From the NCBI RefSeq assembly GCF_021605415.1, contig NZ_WKEQ01000001.1, positions 303,357-367,356 of the forward strand: 64,000 nucleotides of DNA, read 5' to 3'. Numbering within the stretch: the stretch's first letter is position 1; each line of letters begins with the position of its first letter. The DNA is from Pseudomonas syringae. GTDB lineage: Bacteria; Pseudomonadota; Gammaproteobacteria; Pseudomonadales; Pseudomonadaceae. The position numbers and the translations under genes are program-made. Below the pieces are notes generated by a model. It had not been told where the DNA came from and ran no database searches. It saw only the letters and a list, made by a program, of their open reading frames with translations. Positions 29,309 through 36,806 of this stretch are shown here, one piece after another.

Positions 29309-29590
29309 ATGAAGCGTTTTTTATTGCTAGGTCTGTGTGTCACTGCCTCGATGATGGCCTCCACTTCGTTTGCCGATAGCAAGCCAGCCGACCTGTGCGA
29401 AGCCAGCATTCAGCGAATCAACAACGCCAAGACGCAATATCAGACGTCGCCGGATCTGAATGCGCGCGTCTCGGCCAGCGTGCAAAAAGCCCAGGATCTT
29501 AAAAACAGAGGCATGATCGATGAATGCGTGGCGCAGACCCAGCAAACCCTTCTGGACATCCAGAACTCGACGGCTGATACCAAAAAGTAA
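29309..29590 (+). CDS. Small secreted protein, first of a tandem pair
   Basis: Not recognised. From ATG 29309 (AAGGAG 8 bases upstream) it is 93 aa with a clear Sec signal peptide: MKRF, a hydrophobic core LLLGLCVTASMMAST, and a likely cut after SFA. The mature part is about 70 residues, mostly polar and probably helical, with two Cys (DLCEAS and DECVAQ) that could form one disulfide. It resembles the next gene in layout: signal peptide, DLC near the mature N-terminus, a second Cys after a KxxGM-like stretch, and a Q/T-rich end. The longer frame from 29264 is not needed. Confidence 0.75.
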   Translation: MKRFLLLGLCVTASMMASTSFADSKPADLCEASIQRINNAKTQYQTSPDLNARVSASVQKAQDLKNRGMIDECVAQTQQTLLDIQNSTADTKK

Positions 29591-29774
29591 CCAGAATCCG
29601 CCTTATCGTTACGAGTTAGATAAAACGGCTTTTTAATGCCCGGTGTGAAAAAGAAGCGAATTCCTGCGTTCGCTCGCGGTCGACAGAACAGGTCCTATAC
29701 TAACGCGGCCTGTTAAGAACTCGGCATCGCCGCCAGTCCGGCAGCACCGAGGCCCACCGTTCAAGGAGAAACCC

Positions 29775-30059
29775 ATGAAGCATTCTGCAATTGCTGGATT
29801 GTTCATCGCTGGTGCACTTCTGGCGTCGCCGGTCTTTGCGGCGGAAAAACCTCCCAAAGACTTGTGCAACGGGAATCTTCAACTCATAAAGGACTTCATC
29901 ACCAGCCAGCCTTCCATTCCGGAAACCTCGTTGAATAACGTCAAACAAGCTCACGAAAAAGGCATGGCGGCTCAGGCGGCGGGGGATGACAAGGCTTGTG
30001 TTGAAATCACCAATAGCATGCTCACGAAAATGCAGATTCGCGATCCGACACGTAACTGA
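29775..30059 (+). CDS. Small secreted protein, second of a tandem pair
   Basis: Not recognised. 94 aa from ATG 29775 with a strong AAGGAG upstream. Signal peptide MKHSAIAGLFIAGALLASPVFA, then a mature region with KDLCNGN and DKACVEI, again two Cys, and the stretch VKQAHEKGMAAQAAGDDK that aligns with VQKAQDLKNRGMIDE of the preceding gene. The two are likely diverged paralogues. The 184-bp gap between them and the hairpin just after this gene suggest separate or loosely linked transcription. Confidence 0.75.
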   Translation: MKHSAIAGLFIAGALLASPVFAAEKPPKDLCNGNLQLIKDFITSQPSIPETSLNNVKQAHEKGMAAQAAGDDKACVEITNSMLTKMQIRDPTRN

Positions 30060-30065
30060 TACGAC

Positions 30066-30091
30066 GAAGGCCAACCTGCGGGTTGGCCTTC
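30066..30091 (+). terminator. Perfect 11-bp hairpin between the small protein gene and ssrA
   Basis: GAAGGCCAACC / GGTTGGCCTTC with loop TGCG, 6 bp after the stop codon at 30059. There is no U-run, but position and stability suggest a terminator or mRNA 3'-end stabiliser. Confidence 0.65.
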
Positions 30092-30112
30092 CCACGCCAT
30101 TTGCCGTACACT
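30083..30112 (+). promoter_or_regulatory. Possible ssrA promoter
   Basis: TTGGCC, 18 bases, TACACT. This would start transcription about 37 bases before the mature tmRNA 5' end, as expected for a precursor trimmed by RNase P. The -35 half lies within the preceding hairpin. The match is modest. Confidence 0.35.
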
Positions 30113-30155
30113 ACACGTGCTTGTTGCCCCAACAGATGTACGGAGCAATGAGTTC

Positions 30156-30544
30156 GGGGCCGTTTAGGATTCGACGCCGGTCGCGAAACTTTAGGTGCAT
30201 GCCGAGTTGGTAACAGAACTCGTAAATCCACTGTTGCAACTTCTTATAGTTGCCAATGACGACCAATACGGTGTTGCTCTCGCTGCTTAATTGCAGCTGA
30301 CAATGCTCCTGGTACCTTCGGGTCCAGCAATCATCAGGGGATGTCTGTAAACCCGAAATGATTGTCATATAGAACAGAATCGCCGTGCAGTACGTTGTGG
30401 ACGAATCGGCTAAAACTTACACAACTCGCCCAAAGCACCCTGCCCGTCGGGTCGCTGAGGGTTAACTTAATAGACACGGCTACGCATGTAGTACCGACAG
30501 CGGAGTACTGGCGGACGGGGGTTCAAATCCCCCCGGCTCCACCA
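30156..30544 (+). ncRNA. ssrA: Transfer-messenger RNA (tmRNA)
   Basis: Rescues stalled ribosomes with SmpB and tags the nascent peptide for proteolysis. The 5' end GGGGCC pairs with GGCTCC before the terminal ACCA; the conserved 5' segment GTTTAGGATTCGACGCC and the T-arm GGGGTTCAAATCCCC are present. The tag frame runs 30252-30290: resume codon GCC, encoding ANDDQYGVALAA and then TAA, with the usual LAA degron end. Several pseudoknot-forming segments lie between the tag and the 3' tRNA-like part. Length about 389 nt. Confidence 0.97.
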
Positions 30545-30555
30545 CTTCAACATCT

Positions 30556-30581
30556 AAAGACGTCCACGGACGTCTTTTTTT
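30556..30581 (+). terminator. Rho-independent terminator of ssrA
   Basis: AGACGTCC / GGACGTCT stem followed by a run of seven T, 11 bp after the CCA end of tmRNA. Confidence 0.85.
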
Positions 30582-30639
30582 GTGCCTGAAATCCAGTGAA
30601 ATCACGGGCTTCAGGGCCATTGGCTTCCGCAGAGGCATT

Positions 30640-31717
30640 TAGAGTTCCAGGCGTTTTGGTAACGGGCGAGGCGCAATTATCCGGGCCGTTCAACCTGTTC
30701 GGGCGTGAACACCAACTGACGCTGGGCGCCAACTACGGTCGCTTGCATCACACCGAACGCGGCCACTATCGCACTTCCGCCGGCTACCAGATTGCTGATC
30801 TCGACGACGTCCTCGCCGGCGCGGTGGTAGAGCCGGAGATGAACTACACCGACGAGCTCAACACGCAGCTTTTCACCGATCGCCAGAAAAGCCTGTTCGC
30901 CGGGGCGCGCTTCAGCCTGACCGATGACCTGCACTGGATCGCTGGCGCACGCATGCTCAGCGCCGACGGTGACGGCATAGGTTACGGCTCGCCCCACGAC
31001 ACGAGGGTACACGGCAAAGTCACGCCTTACACCGGCCTGGTTTACGACCTCAATCCGCAATGGAGCGTCTATACCAGCTGGACGGAAATCTTCAAACCGC
31101 AGTACTTCAGAAGCACGGCCGGCGGGGTGATCGAACCGCTGGAAGGCAAAAGCATGGAGGTCGGCGTCAAGGGCCGGCTGCTCGACGAACGCCTGACCGT
31201 CACCGCTGCCGTGTTCAAGACCGAGCAACAAAACGTCGCGCAAGCCACCGGGGAAATCGTCGGCGGCCAGTACGTGTATCAAGGCGTGGATTACAAAAGC
31301 AAAGGGGTAGAACTGGAAGCCTCCGGCGAAGCCTTCCCCGGCTTCGAAGTTTCCGGCGGTTACACCTACGTGCGCATCGAGGACAACGATGGCGACAAGG
31401 CGCGCCAATACGTACCGACTCATAGCGTGCGCGGCAGCGCGACGTATCGCTTGCCGAGCCTGCCACAGGCCCGAATCGGCACTCGCGTGCAATGGCAGAG
31501 TTCGACCCAGGTCGACACCAACAGCCGCGTGCAACAGAGCGCCTATGCGTTGGTGGATCTGATGGCCAGCTACGACTTCGACGAGCACTGGAGCACGTCG
31601 CTGAACATGAACAACGTCACCGACCAGAAATACCTGCTGTCGCTGTATCAAGCGGCCGGTTCGACCAACTACGGCGCGCCGCGCAACCTGACCGCTTCGG
31701 TGACGTGGAAATACTGA
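30640..31717 (+). pseudogene. TonB-dependent siderophore receptor, 5'-truncated remnant
   Basis: Only the C-terminal part of the beta-barrel remains, about 360 of roughly 800 residues expected. Homology begins around GEAQLSGPFNLFGREHQLTLGANYGR and runs through typical barrel strands (YTGLVYDLNPQWSVYTSWTEIFKPQ, GKSMEVGVKGRLLDERL, YKSKGVELEASGEAFPGFEVSGGYTY) to the end NLTASVTWKY. No signal peptide, TonB box or plug domain precedes it; instead the frame starts about 100 bp after ssrA. The frame itself is undamaged. An insertion or deletion ending at ssrA, a common integration site, is the likely cause. Confidence 0.88.
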
Positions 31718-31745
31718 TACCGATCAATCGCGGGCCATCCAAAGG

Positions 31746-31770
31746 AAACCCGCCCAGTGCGGGTTTTCTC
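31746..31770 (+). terminator. Terminator after the receptor remnant
   Basis: AAACCCGC / GCGGGTTT stem with 5-base loop, then TTCTCG; 29 bp after the stop codon. Confidence 0.75.
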
Positions 31771-31876
31771 GTCCTAGGAAATTTCCCGCGAAACGCGTCG
31801 GCTTTCATGAACTGGTACTCCCTCTAGCAGACCTATAGCCTCGTTGTTTCGCTGCACTTCGACAGGGAGCCATGGT

Positions 31877-32236
31877 GTGAAAAAGAACAGCCAGATTTTG
31901 CTTGATGAACTGCTGCAAACCTTGCCGCAAACCACTGAACCTGTGCCGTTGCCTCGGCGCCCTTCCAGGCCCCGCGCCAAGCCCCCGCTCAAACAGATAA
32001 TCCGGGGTCGACCTGACATCGAAACACCCGTGCTGCTGGCCAATGCCCGGGATAACCTCACGTCCCTCAACTGCATCTGCGAGCGCTTTGCCGAAGAGTT
32101 GGAAGGTGATTCGCGCAAGAAAGCGCTGGCAATTCATCAATTGACGGTGCTCGCAGAAATGCTCATTAGCCGTGCGTTGGAGAGCCTCGATCCGACTCAA
32201 CCCCCTGCTTTGGCCGCACCTGCCGTTGTCCATTGA
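31877..32236 (+). CDS. Small protein distantly related to DUF6124
   Basis: Function unknown. GTG at 31877 follows AGGGAG by 6-7 bases and gives 119 aa; an in-frame ATG at 31844 has no ribosome-binding site. The N-terminal half is Pro/Arg-rich (PLPRRPSRPRAKPP), the C-terminal half helical. Its last 60 residues align by eye with the DUF6124 protein at 39153-39515: LLANARDNL / LLADASESL, then RKKALAIHQLTVLAEMLISRALE / RKTLQGIAQVVMLAELAVNRVLD. The gene stands alone between two terminators. Confidence 0.7.
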   Translation: MKKNSQILLDELLQTLPQTTEPVPLPRRPSRPRAKPPLKQIIRGRPDIETPVLLANARDNLTSLNCICERFAEELEGDSRKKALAIHQLTVLAEMLISRALESLDPTQPPALAAPAVVH

Positions 32237-32309
32237 GGAGCGCAACCCCAACAGGTTGATCGCGAATAACCGGTCAAAAAAGCGATGGGCAGACATGAAT
32301 TTTTCTTCA

Positions 32310-32393
32310 CTGCCCCGGCTTAACCAAACCTGTAGAGTCTGCGTGCTCATTCAAGAAACTACGGTTCGCCCGCTCTCCCGCGGGCTTTTTTTT
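32310..32393 (+). ncRNA. Candidate small RNA ending in a strong terminator
   Basis: The 247-bp gap before the acetyltransferase gene contains a stem GCCCGC / GCGGGC with a 5-base loop followed by eight T (32368-32393), 132 bp after the preceding stop codon. A possible -10 (TAGAGT, about 32334) would give a 50-60 nt transcript with a long U tail, as in Hfq-bound sRNAs. Alternatively it is simply the terminator of the preceding gene. The terminator is certain; the RNA is inference. Confidence 0.4.
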
Positions 32394-32483
32394 GCCTGAA
32401 ATCCGAGTAACCGCCACACCGTCCTTGCCCTGCCCCGGCCAACTGCGCGAACCTGCCCGCAGATCCTCGCGCAGGAGCGCCCC

Positions 32484-33077
32484 ATGCCGATTTTCACTTT
32501 GCCCGGCGAACGCCTGACCCTGGCTGTCCTCAGCTCTGAGGAAGCAAACCTGGAAAGCGCTTTCTACCAGCGCAACCAGCGTCACTTGGCGCCGTGGTCG
32601 CCGATCCGCACAACCGAGTATTTCAGCACCGAGCAGATCGCCCGACGCCTGTCGATTCAGGCCAGCGCCTTCGAGGCTTCACTGGCGGTGCATTTTGCGA
32701 TCCTGACGCCGGACGGCAAAAAGATGATCGGCGCCTGCAACTTCAGCGGCATCATTCGCGGGGCGTTTCAGGCGTGTTATCTGGGTTATAACATCGATGT
32801 CGAGCATCAGGGCCAAGGCTTGATGCGACAAGCCCTTGAAGTCGGGATCAGCTACATGTTCGACGTGCAGAATCTGCACCGGATCATGGCCAATTACATC
32901 CCGGGCAACGAACGCAGCGAGCGCCTGCTGGAAAGTCTGGGCTTCGAGCGCGAGGGCTACGCCAAGGCCTATCTCAACATCGCCGGACGCTGGCAGGATC
33001 ATGTGCTGACGTCGTTGATCAACACAACCTTCGAGCACCCGGAAAAACGTTGGTCCCAGCCCTTAAAAACCAAATAA
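32484..33077 (+). CDS. rimJ: GNAT N-acetyltransferase, RimJ type
   Basis: Probably acetylates the N-terminal alanine of ribosomal protein S5 or a similar substrate using acetyl-CoA. The 197-aa protein has the RimJ/RimL pattern: ERLTLAVLSSEEANLESAFYQRNQRHLAPW at the start, the acetyl-CoA segment HQGQGLMRQALEVGISYMFD, and NLHRIMANYIPGNERSERLLESLGFEREGYAKAYLNIAGRWQDHVL. The ATG follows AGGAG by 7 bases. Substrate assignment rests on family resemblance only. Confidence 0.85.
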   Translation: MPIFTLPGERLTLAVLSSEEANLESAFYQRNQRHLAPWSPIRTTEYFSTEQIARRLSIQASAFEASLAVHFAILTPDGKKMIGACNFSGIIRGAFQACYLGYNIDVEHQGQGLMRQALEVGISYMFDVQNLHRIMANYIPGNERSERLLESLGFEREGYAKAYLNIAGRWQDHVLTSLINTTFEHPEKRWSQPLKTK

Positions 33078-33240
33078 CCCCGACGTATACCTGTAGGAGC
33101 GAGCCTGCTCGCGAAAGCGTTCCGTCAGTCACCACACCTTTGGCTGACACTCCGCATTCGCGAGCAGGCTGAACTGGCCTAATGATTTTGGACACTTCAA
33201 TCGGGCGTTATGATGGCGCCCAAATCTGAGGTGTTTGGAT

Positions 33241-33543
33241 ATGCGTAAATCTTATTCCCGAGAGTTCAAGCTCAAGGCTGCCAGCTTGGTGCTGGACGAA
33301 GACCAGTCAGTTTCCGAAGTCTGCGCGAGTCTGGATATTGGCCCCACCGCATTGCGCCGTTGGGTCGATCAGGTTCGCCAAGAGCGTTTGGGCACCACCC
33401 CGCAGGGGGCTAAGGCGATTACCGCCGACCAGCGTGAGATTCAGCAGCTCAAAGCGTTGCTCAGGCAAAAAGACCTGGACATCGAAATCTTAAAAAAGGC
33501 CAGTGCTCTCCTGCTTTTGGACTCCAAAGATCATTTTCGTTGA
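33241..33543 (+). CDS. IS3-family transposase OrfA
   Basis: DNA-binding subunit of the transposase, 100 aa. A helix-turn-helix is visible in SREFKLKAASLVLDEDQSVSEVCASLDIGPTALRRWVDQVR, followed by a leucine-zipper-like coil IQQLKALLRQKDLDIEILKKA. I prefer ATG 33241, 9 bases after GAGG, over TTG 33235. A canonical slippery heptamer A AAA AAG (33492-33498) is in the zero frame, from which a -1 shift opens directly into orfB to make the OrfAB fusion. Confidence 0.92.
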   Translation: MRKSYSREFKLKAASLVLDEDQSVSEVCASLDIGPTALRRWVDQVRQERLGTTPQGAKAITADQREIQQLKALLRQKDLDIEILKKASALLLLDSKDHFR

Positions 33544-34376
33544 TCAGTGAGCTGGACGAGCAATACGGCGTTAACAATTGCTGTCGGGCGTTTGGAGTCA
33601 ACCGCAGCAGCTTTTACGCTTGGCGGCAGCGCCAAGGCAAGGTGAAACCTGAGCGGGAGAAACTTAAAGCCGTGCTGGTCGAGCATCACAAGGAATCCAG
33701 AGCCTCTGCTGGGTCTCGCACCCTTTCCAAGGAGCTGCAAGCGAAGGGACATCGTGTCGGGCGGCATATGGCTCGCAGTTTGATGCGCGAAGCCGGTGTT
33801 GCCAGTCGTCAGCGGCGTCGGCACAAGTACAAATCTTCCGGCGTGGAAGCGCTGGTGGCGCCGCATGTGCTCAAACGCAAGTTTGATGTCACTGCGATCA
33901 ACCAGGTGTGGTGCGGCGATGTCACGTACATCAAGGTCGGCAGGCGTTGGATGTACTTTGCGGCGGTGCTGGATCTGTTTGCTCGCCGGATCGTAGGGTG
34001 GTCATTCTCGATGATTTCCGATGCCACGCTGACCTGCGAAGCGTTGCGCATGGCGGTTCAATTGCGGGGCCGTCCAAAAGAGGTGCTGTTTCATTCTGAT
34101 CAAGGTTGCCAATACACCAGCCACAAATTCAGGAATGAGATGCGCAAACATGGACTCCTGCAAAGCATGAGTCGTAAGGGTGAGTGCTGGGACAACGCCC
34201 CGATGGAGCGTTTCTTTGGCAGCCTGAAATCAGAGTGGGTTCCAGAAGGCGGCTACAGCTCGGAGCATGAAGCCCGTGTGGATGTGCAGCGCTATGTGAT
34301 GCGATACAACAACGTCAGGCTCCATAGCTACAACGACTACCGGGCGCCAGTAGCCATGGAGAAACTGGCAGCGTGA
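33540..34376 (+). CDS. IS3-family transposase OrfB (DDE catalytic domain)
   Basis: Catalytic part of the transposase. As a separate frame it starts at TTG 33540 (278 aa), but the frame is open back to the slippery site at 33492-33498, so it is probably made mainly as OrfAB. An HTH-like N-terminus (NCCRAFGVNRSSFYAW) precedes the rve integrase core: first Asp in VWCGDVTYIKV, second Asp in FHSDQGCQYTS, Glu in NAPMERFFGSLKSE, with the IS3 ending YNNVRLHSYNDYRAPV. All catalytic residues are present. Confidence 0.94.
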   Translation: MISELDEQYGVNNCCRAFGVNRSSFYAWRQRQGKVKPEREKLKAVLVEHHKESRASAGSRTLSKELQAKGHRVGRHMARSLMREAGVASRQRRRHKYKSSGVEALVAPHVLKRKFDVTAINQVWCGDVTYIKVGRRWMYFAAVLDLFARRIVGWSFSMISDATLTCEALRMAVQLRGRPKEVLFHSDQGCQYTSHKFRNEMRKHGLLQSMSRKGECWDNAPMERFFGSLKSEWVPEGGYSSEHEARVDVQRYVMRYNNVRLHSYNDYRAPVAMEKLAA

Positions 34377-35017
34377 AAACCTTAACAGGTGTCCAAAATT
34401 ACTTGACAAGTTCAGGCTCGCTCCCACAGAGATTTGCGTGGACTGGTGAAATCTGTGCAACGCGATAAATCCGTAGGAGCCGGGCTTGCCCGCGAAAGCG
34501 TTCCGTCAGTCACCACACCTCTGGCTGACACTGCGCCTTCGCGAGCAGGCTCGCTCCCACAGAGATTTGCGTGGACTGGTGAAATCCGTGCAACGCGATA
34601 AACCTGTAGGAGCCGGGCTTGCCCGCGAAAGCGTTCCGTCAGTCACCACACCTCTGGCTGACACTGCGCCTTCGCGAGCAGGCTCGCTCCCACAGAGATT
34701 TGCGTGGGCTGGTGAAATCCGTGCAACGCGATAAACCTGTAGGAGTCGGGCTTGCCCGCGAAAGCGTTCCGTCAGTCACCACACCTCTGGCTGACACTGC
34801 GCCTTCGCGAGCAGGCTCGCTCCCACAGAGATTTGCGTGGACCGGTGAAATCCGTGCAACGCGATAAACCGGTAGGAGCCGAGCTTGCCCGCGAAGGCGT
34901 TCTGTCTGTCGAAACATCACTGGCTGACACTCCGCCTTCGCGAGCAAGCTCGGCTCCTACAGAAATGTGGGTGGATGCGCAGATCACAACGGATGCCTTG
35001 AGACCTGCTCGCGATCG

Positions 35018-35839
35018 TCAGAGCACCGCTTCGGACTGAGCCGTCACCACCGGCGCTGCGATTGTTTGCCGCGCCGGTTGTTCCAGTCTTGCCCGTCCGT
35101 AAAACGCCAGCGCCGTCAGCAAACAGGCAAACCACACGAAGATCGCCGCCCAAAACGTGTGGGACATGTAGTGCCAACCCTGCAGGACGCGCGTAGTGCC
35201 GTAGATGAAACCGAGCAGCAACGATCCGTACATCACGGCTTTGGCAAAGCGCCAGCGGTGACGGATCGCGACGAAGTACAGCGCCAGCATGGTGAAGCCA
35301 CCGGACGCATGACCACCCGGCCAGCAACGGCCCTCGCCCGCCTCATGGAACAACTGAAAATTCTTGTACCACTCGATGTGCGGCATCTGGCCGCCGTAGA
35401 GCGTGGTCTCAATCGGGCAATACACGCTGGTGTGGGACTTGAGGAAATGAATCACGCCCGTACAGATCGCGAACGCAAACACCACAAACAGAAAATCCCG
35501 ACGATGATCGGCGGCGAAGCGCAGCACCGGCGTGATTCGCCCGCGCTGCAACAAACCGCCCAGCCGTGGCGACTGATAGCGCGTTAACAGCGGCCCGACG
35601 AACGACAGCATCGCGCCGATCAGGGCGATTTCCGCCGTCCAGTTCGGAATGATCCGCGCCCACTTGTGGGTGATTTTTTCGAACAGGTGCACCTTGTCGA
35701 GCGGGAAAATCTGCGCCACCGGATCGAACGACAGATTGCTGAACGCGATGTCGATGCGCGTCATGTCGAACATCAGAAAAATCAGCGCCGCACAGATCAG
35801 CGGGATGCCGAAGTTGTAAGCGTAAAAACGGGTATTCAT
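35018..35839 (-). CDS. PAP2-family membrane phosphatase
   Basis: Integral membrane acid phosphatase acting on a lipid phosphate or diphosphate such as lipid A or undecaprenyl diphosphate; the exact substrate cannot be read. The 273-aa protein has about six membrane segments and the three PAP2 signatures: KSHTSVYCPIE, then PGGHASGGFTM with the catalytic-relay His, then TRVLQGWHYMSHTFWA with the second His. Its start overlaps the stop of the upstream histidine phosphatase gene as ATGA, so the two are translationally coupled. Confidence 0.9.
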   Translation of the reverse strand: MNTRFYAYNFGIPLICAALIFLMFDMTRIDIAFSNLSFDPVAQIFPLDKVHLFEKITHKWARIIPNWTAEIALIGAMLSFVGPLLTRYQSPRLGGLLQRGRITPVLRFAADHRRDFLFVVFAFAICTGVIHFLKSHTSVYCPIETTLYGGQMPHIEWYKNFQLFHEAGEGRCWPGGHASGGFTMLALYFVAIRHRWRFAKAVMYGSLLLGFIYGTTRVLQGWHYMSHTFWAAIFVWFACLLTALAFYGRARLEQPARQTIAAPVVTAQSEAVL

Positions 35840-36528
35840 CGGGTCGTCACCGTGCGCCAGTCAGAGGCTTCGATGAAGCCGAGCATTTGCGGGGCTGCCG
35901 GAGTGGCCGCCGAGATAAACAATGAAGCGCCGTAGCCCAGCGTCGAGGCGGGCACCTTGAGGTCTTTTTCCAGTTGCGCCATGCACTCGCTGTGGGTCAC
36001 CAGAATCAGATTGCGCCCCGGCACCTTGTGCGCGAGGGCGTCCTGCAACATGCGGCCCTTGCAGCTGATCAGCCAGTCGTCGCCGGTGGTGACTTTGTTG
36101 AACATATAAGAGGCTGTCTGCGCGGTGCGCACCATCGGGCTGTTGTAGATGTCGGTGTGAGCGAGGCCCAACTGCTCGTACTGCGCGCCGACATTCACGG
36201 CGACGCTGCGCGAGCGGTCGGTGATGCCATCGTCACCGCTCAGGCACGCCGCTGTCGAGTGATCGCAGCGCTCGACATGGCGCACCAGCACGATCATGTC
36301 GCCCTTCGCCCAGCCATTCGCCAACGCTTGCGCCCCGGCCACATTGCCGTGGGCCAGGTCGGGCACCGCCGCTGGCGCCAGCAGCCACAGGGTCAACGGG
36401 ATCACCAGCGCCGACACCGCGAGCACCACCAGGGTATTTCGATAACGGGCCAAACCGCTCAGATCAATGGAGCGCTTTATGCCGAACAGGCTCAGTCTCA
36501 ATTCCACATCAGGCCGCCTCACCGGCAT
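35836..36528 (-). CDS. Membrane-anchored histidine phosphatase (Ais/PmrG-like)
   Basis: Histidine-phosphatase superfamily member of 230 aa. An N-terminal hydrophobic segment (about 30-52, NTLVVLAVSALVIPLTLWLLAPA) probably anchors it or exports the catalytic domain to the periplasm. The catalytic motif is LVRHVERC with a later THSECM. Cys pairs near the active site (ERCDHSTAACLSG) fit the Ais family, some of which remove LPS core heptose phosphate. The partner is the coupled PAP2 phosphatase; together they may modify envelope phosphates, which is inference. Confidence 0.8.
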   Translation of the reverse strand: MPVRRPDVELRLSLFGIKRSIDLSGLARYRNTLVVLAVSALVIPLTLWLLAPAAVPDLAHGNVAGAQALANGWAKGDMIVLVRHVERCDHSTAACLSGDDGITDRSRSVAVNVGAQYEQLGLAHTDIYNSPMVRTAQTASYMFNKVTTGDDWLISCKGRMLQDALAHKVPGRNLILVTHSECMAQLEKDLKVPASTLGYGASLFISAATPAAPQMLGFIEASDWRTVTTR

Positions 36529-36806
36529 GCATCACTTGTCATTCGATGCGGCGAGGGTAAAGACGAGGGCGTGGGCAGGGAGTGAAGCTCATGTGAAAAA
36601 AGTCTTGAGCGTTTGTGAGGCAAATCCTTAAGCACACTTGCTGAATGACCGGATTCGACGCGCACGCAGGTTTCGTCCGACAAAAACTTTCAGCTCTCGG
36701 GTTTGCGGCCGATAAAGGTCTGCTACCCACCTGCTGGCTCAAAAAACAACAATCTTCCAGCCATGCGACAACGATCAAGTAACACAACATTCCTGGAGGA
36801 ATTGTG

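Larger units (their letters stand above)
33170..34414 (+). mobile_element. IS3-family insertion sequence, 1245 bp
   Basis: Ends are imperfect inverted repeats: left TGAACTGGCCTAATGATTTT, right (reverse complement) TGAACTTGTCAAGTAATTTT, both continuing GGACAC. They begin TG and end CA as in the IS3 family. The flanks show a 3-bp duplication GGC (GCAGGC | IS | GGCTCG). The element encodes orfA and orfB with a programmed -1 frameshift and appears intact. It landed inside a REP palindrome. Confidence 0.93.
33093..34985. repeat. Tandem REPIN array, five units of about 133 bp, first unit split by an IS
   Basis: Units begin (GTAGGAGC) at 33093, 34473, 34606, 34739 and 34872; the last four are spaced exactly 133 bp. 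Each carries a REP hairpin, an inner TCAGTCACCACACC...GGCTGACAC inverted segment, a second inverted REP, and a linker GAGATTTGCGTGGACTGGTG...GCGATAAA. The first unit is interrupted by an insertion sequence; without it, its length is also about 132 bp. The last unit is diverged and loses the linker. No spacers and no cas genes are present, so this is not CRISPR. No RAYT transposase is visible in the window. Confidence 0.9.

Noticed and set aside
29175..30155. Integrase or phage genes next to ssrA
   Set aside because: Only the two small secreted proteins and hairpins occur upstream, and only the receptor remnant downstream.
34486..34867. Repeated frames reading MPAKAFRQSPHLWLTLRLREQA
   Set aside because: Translations of the REPIN units; the period and palindromes explain them, and they lack ribosome-binding sites.
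33093..34985. Possible CRISPR array
   Set aside because: Repeats are 133 bp with nearly identical content throughout, no variable spacers and no cas genes; they are tandem REPINs.
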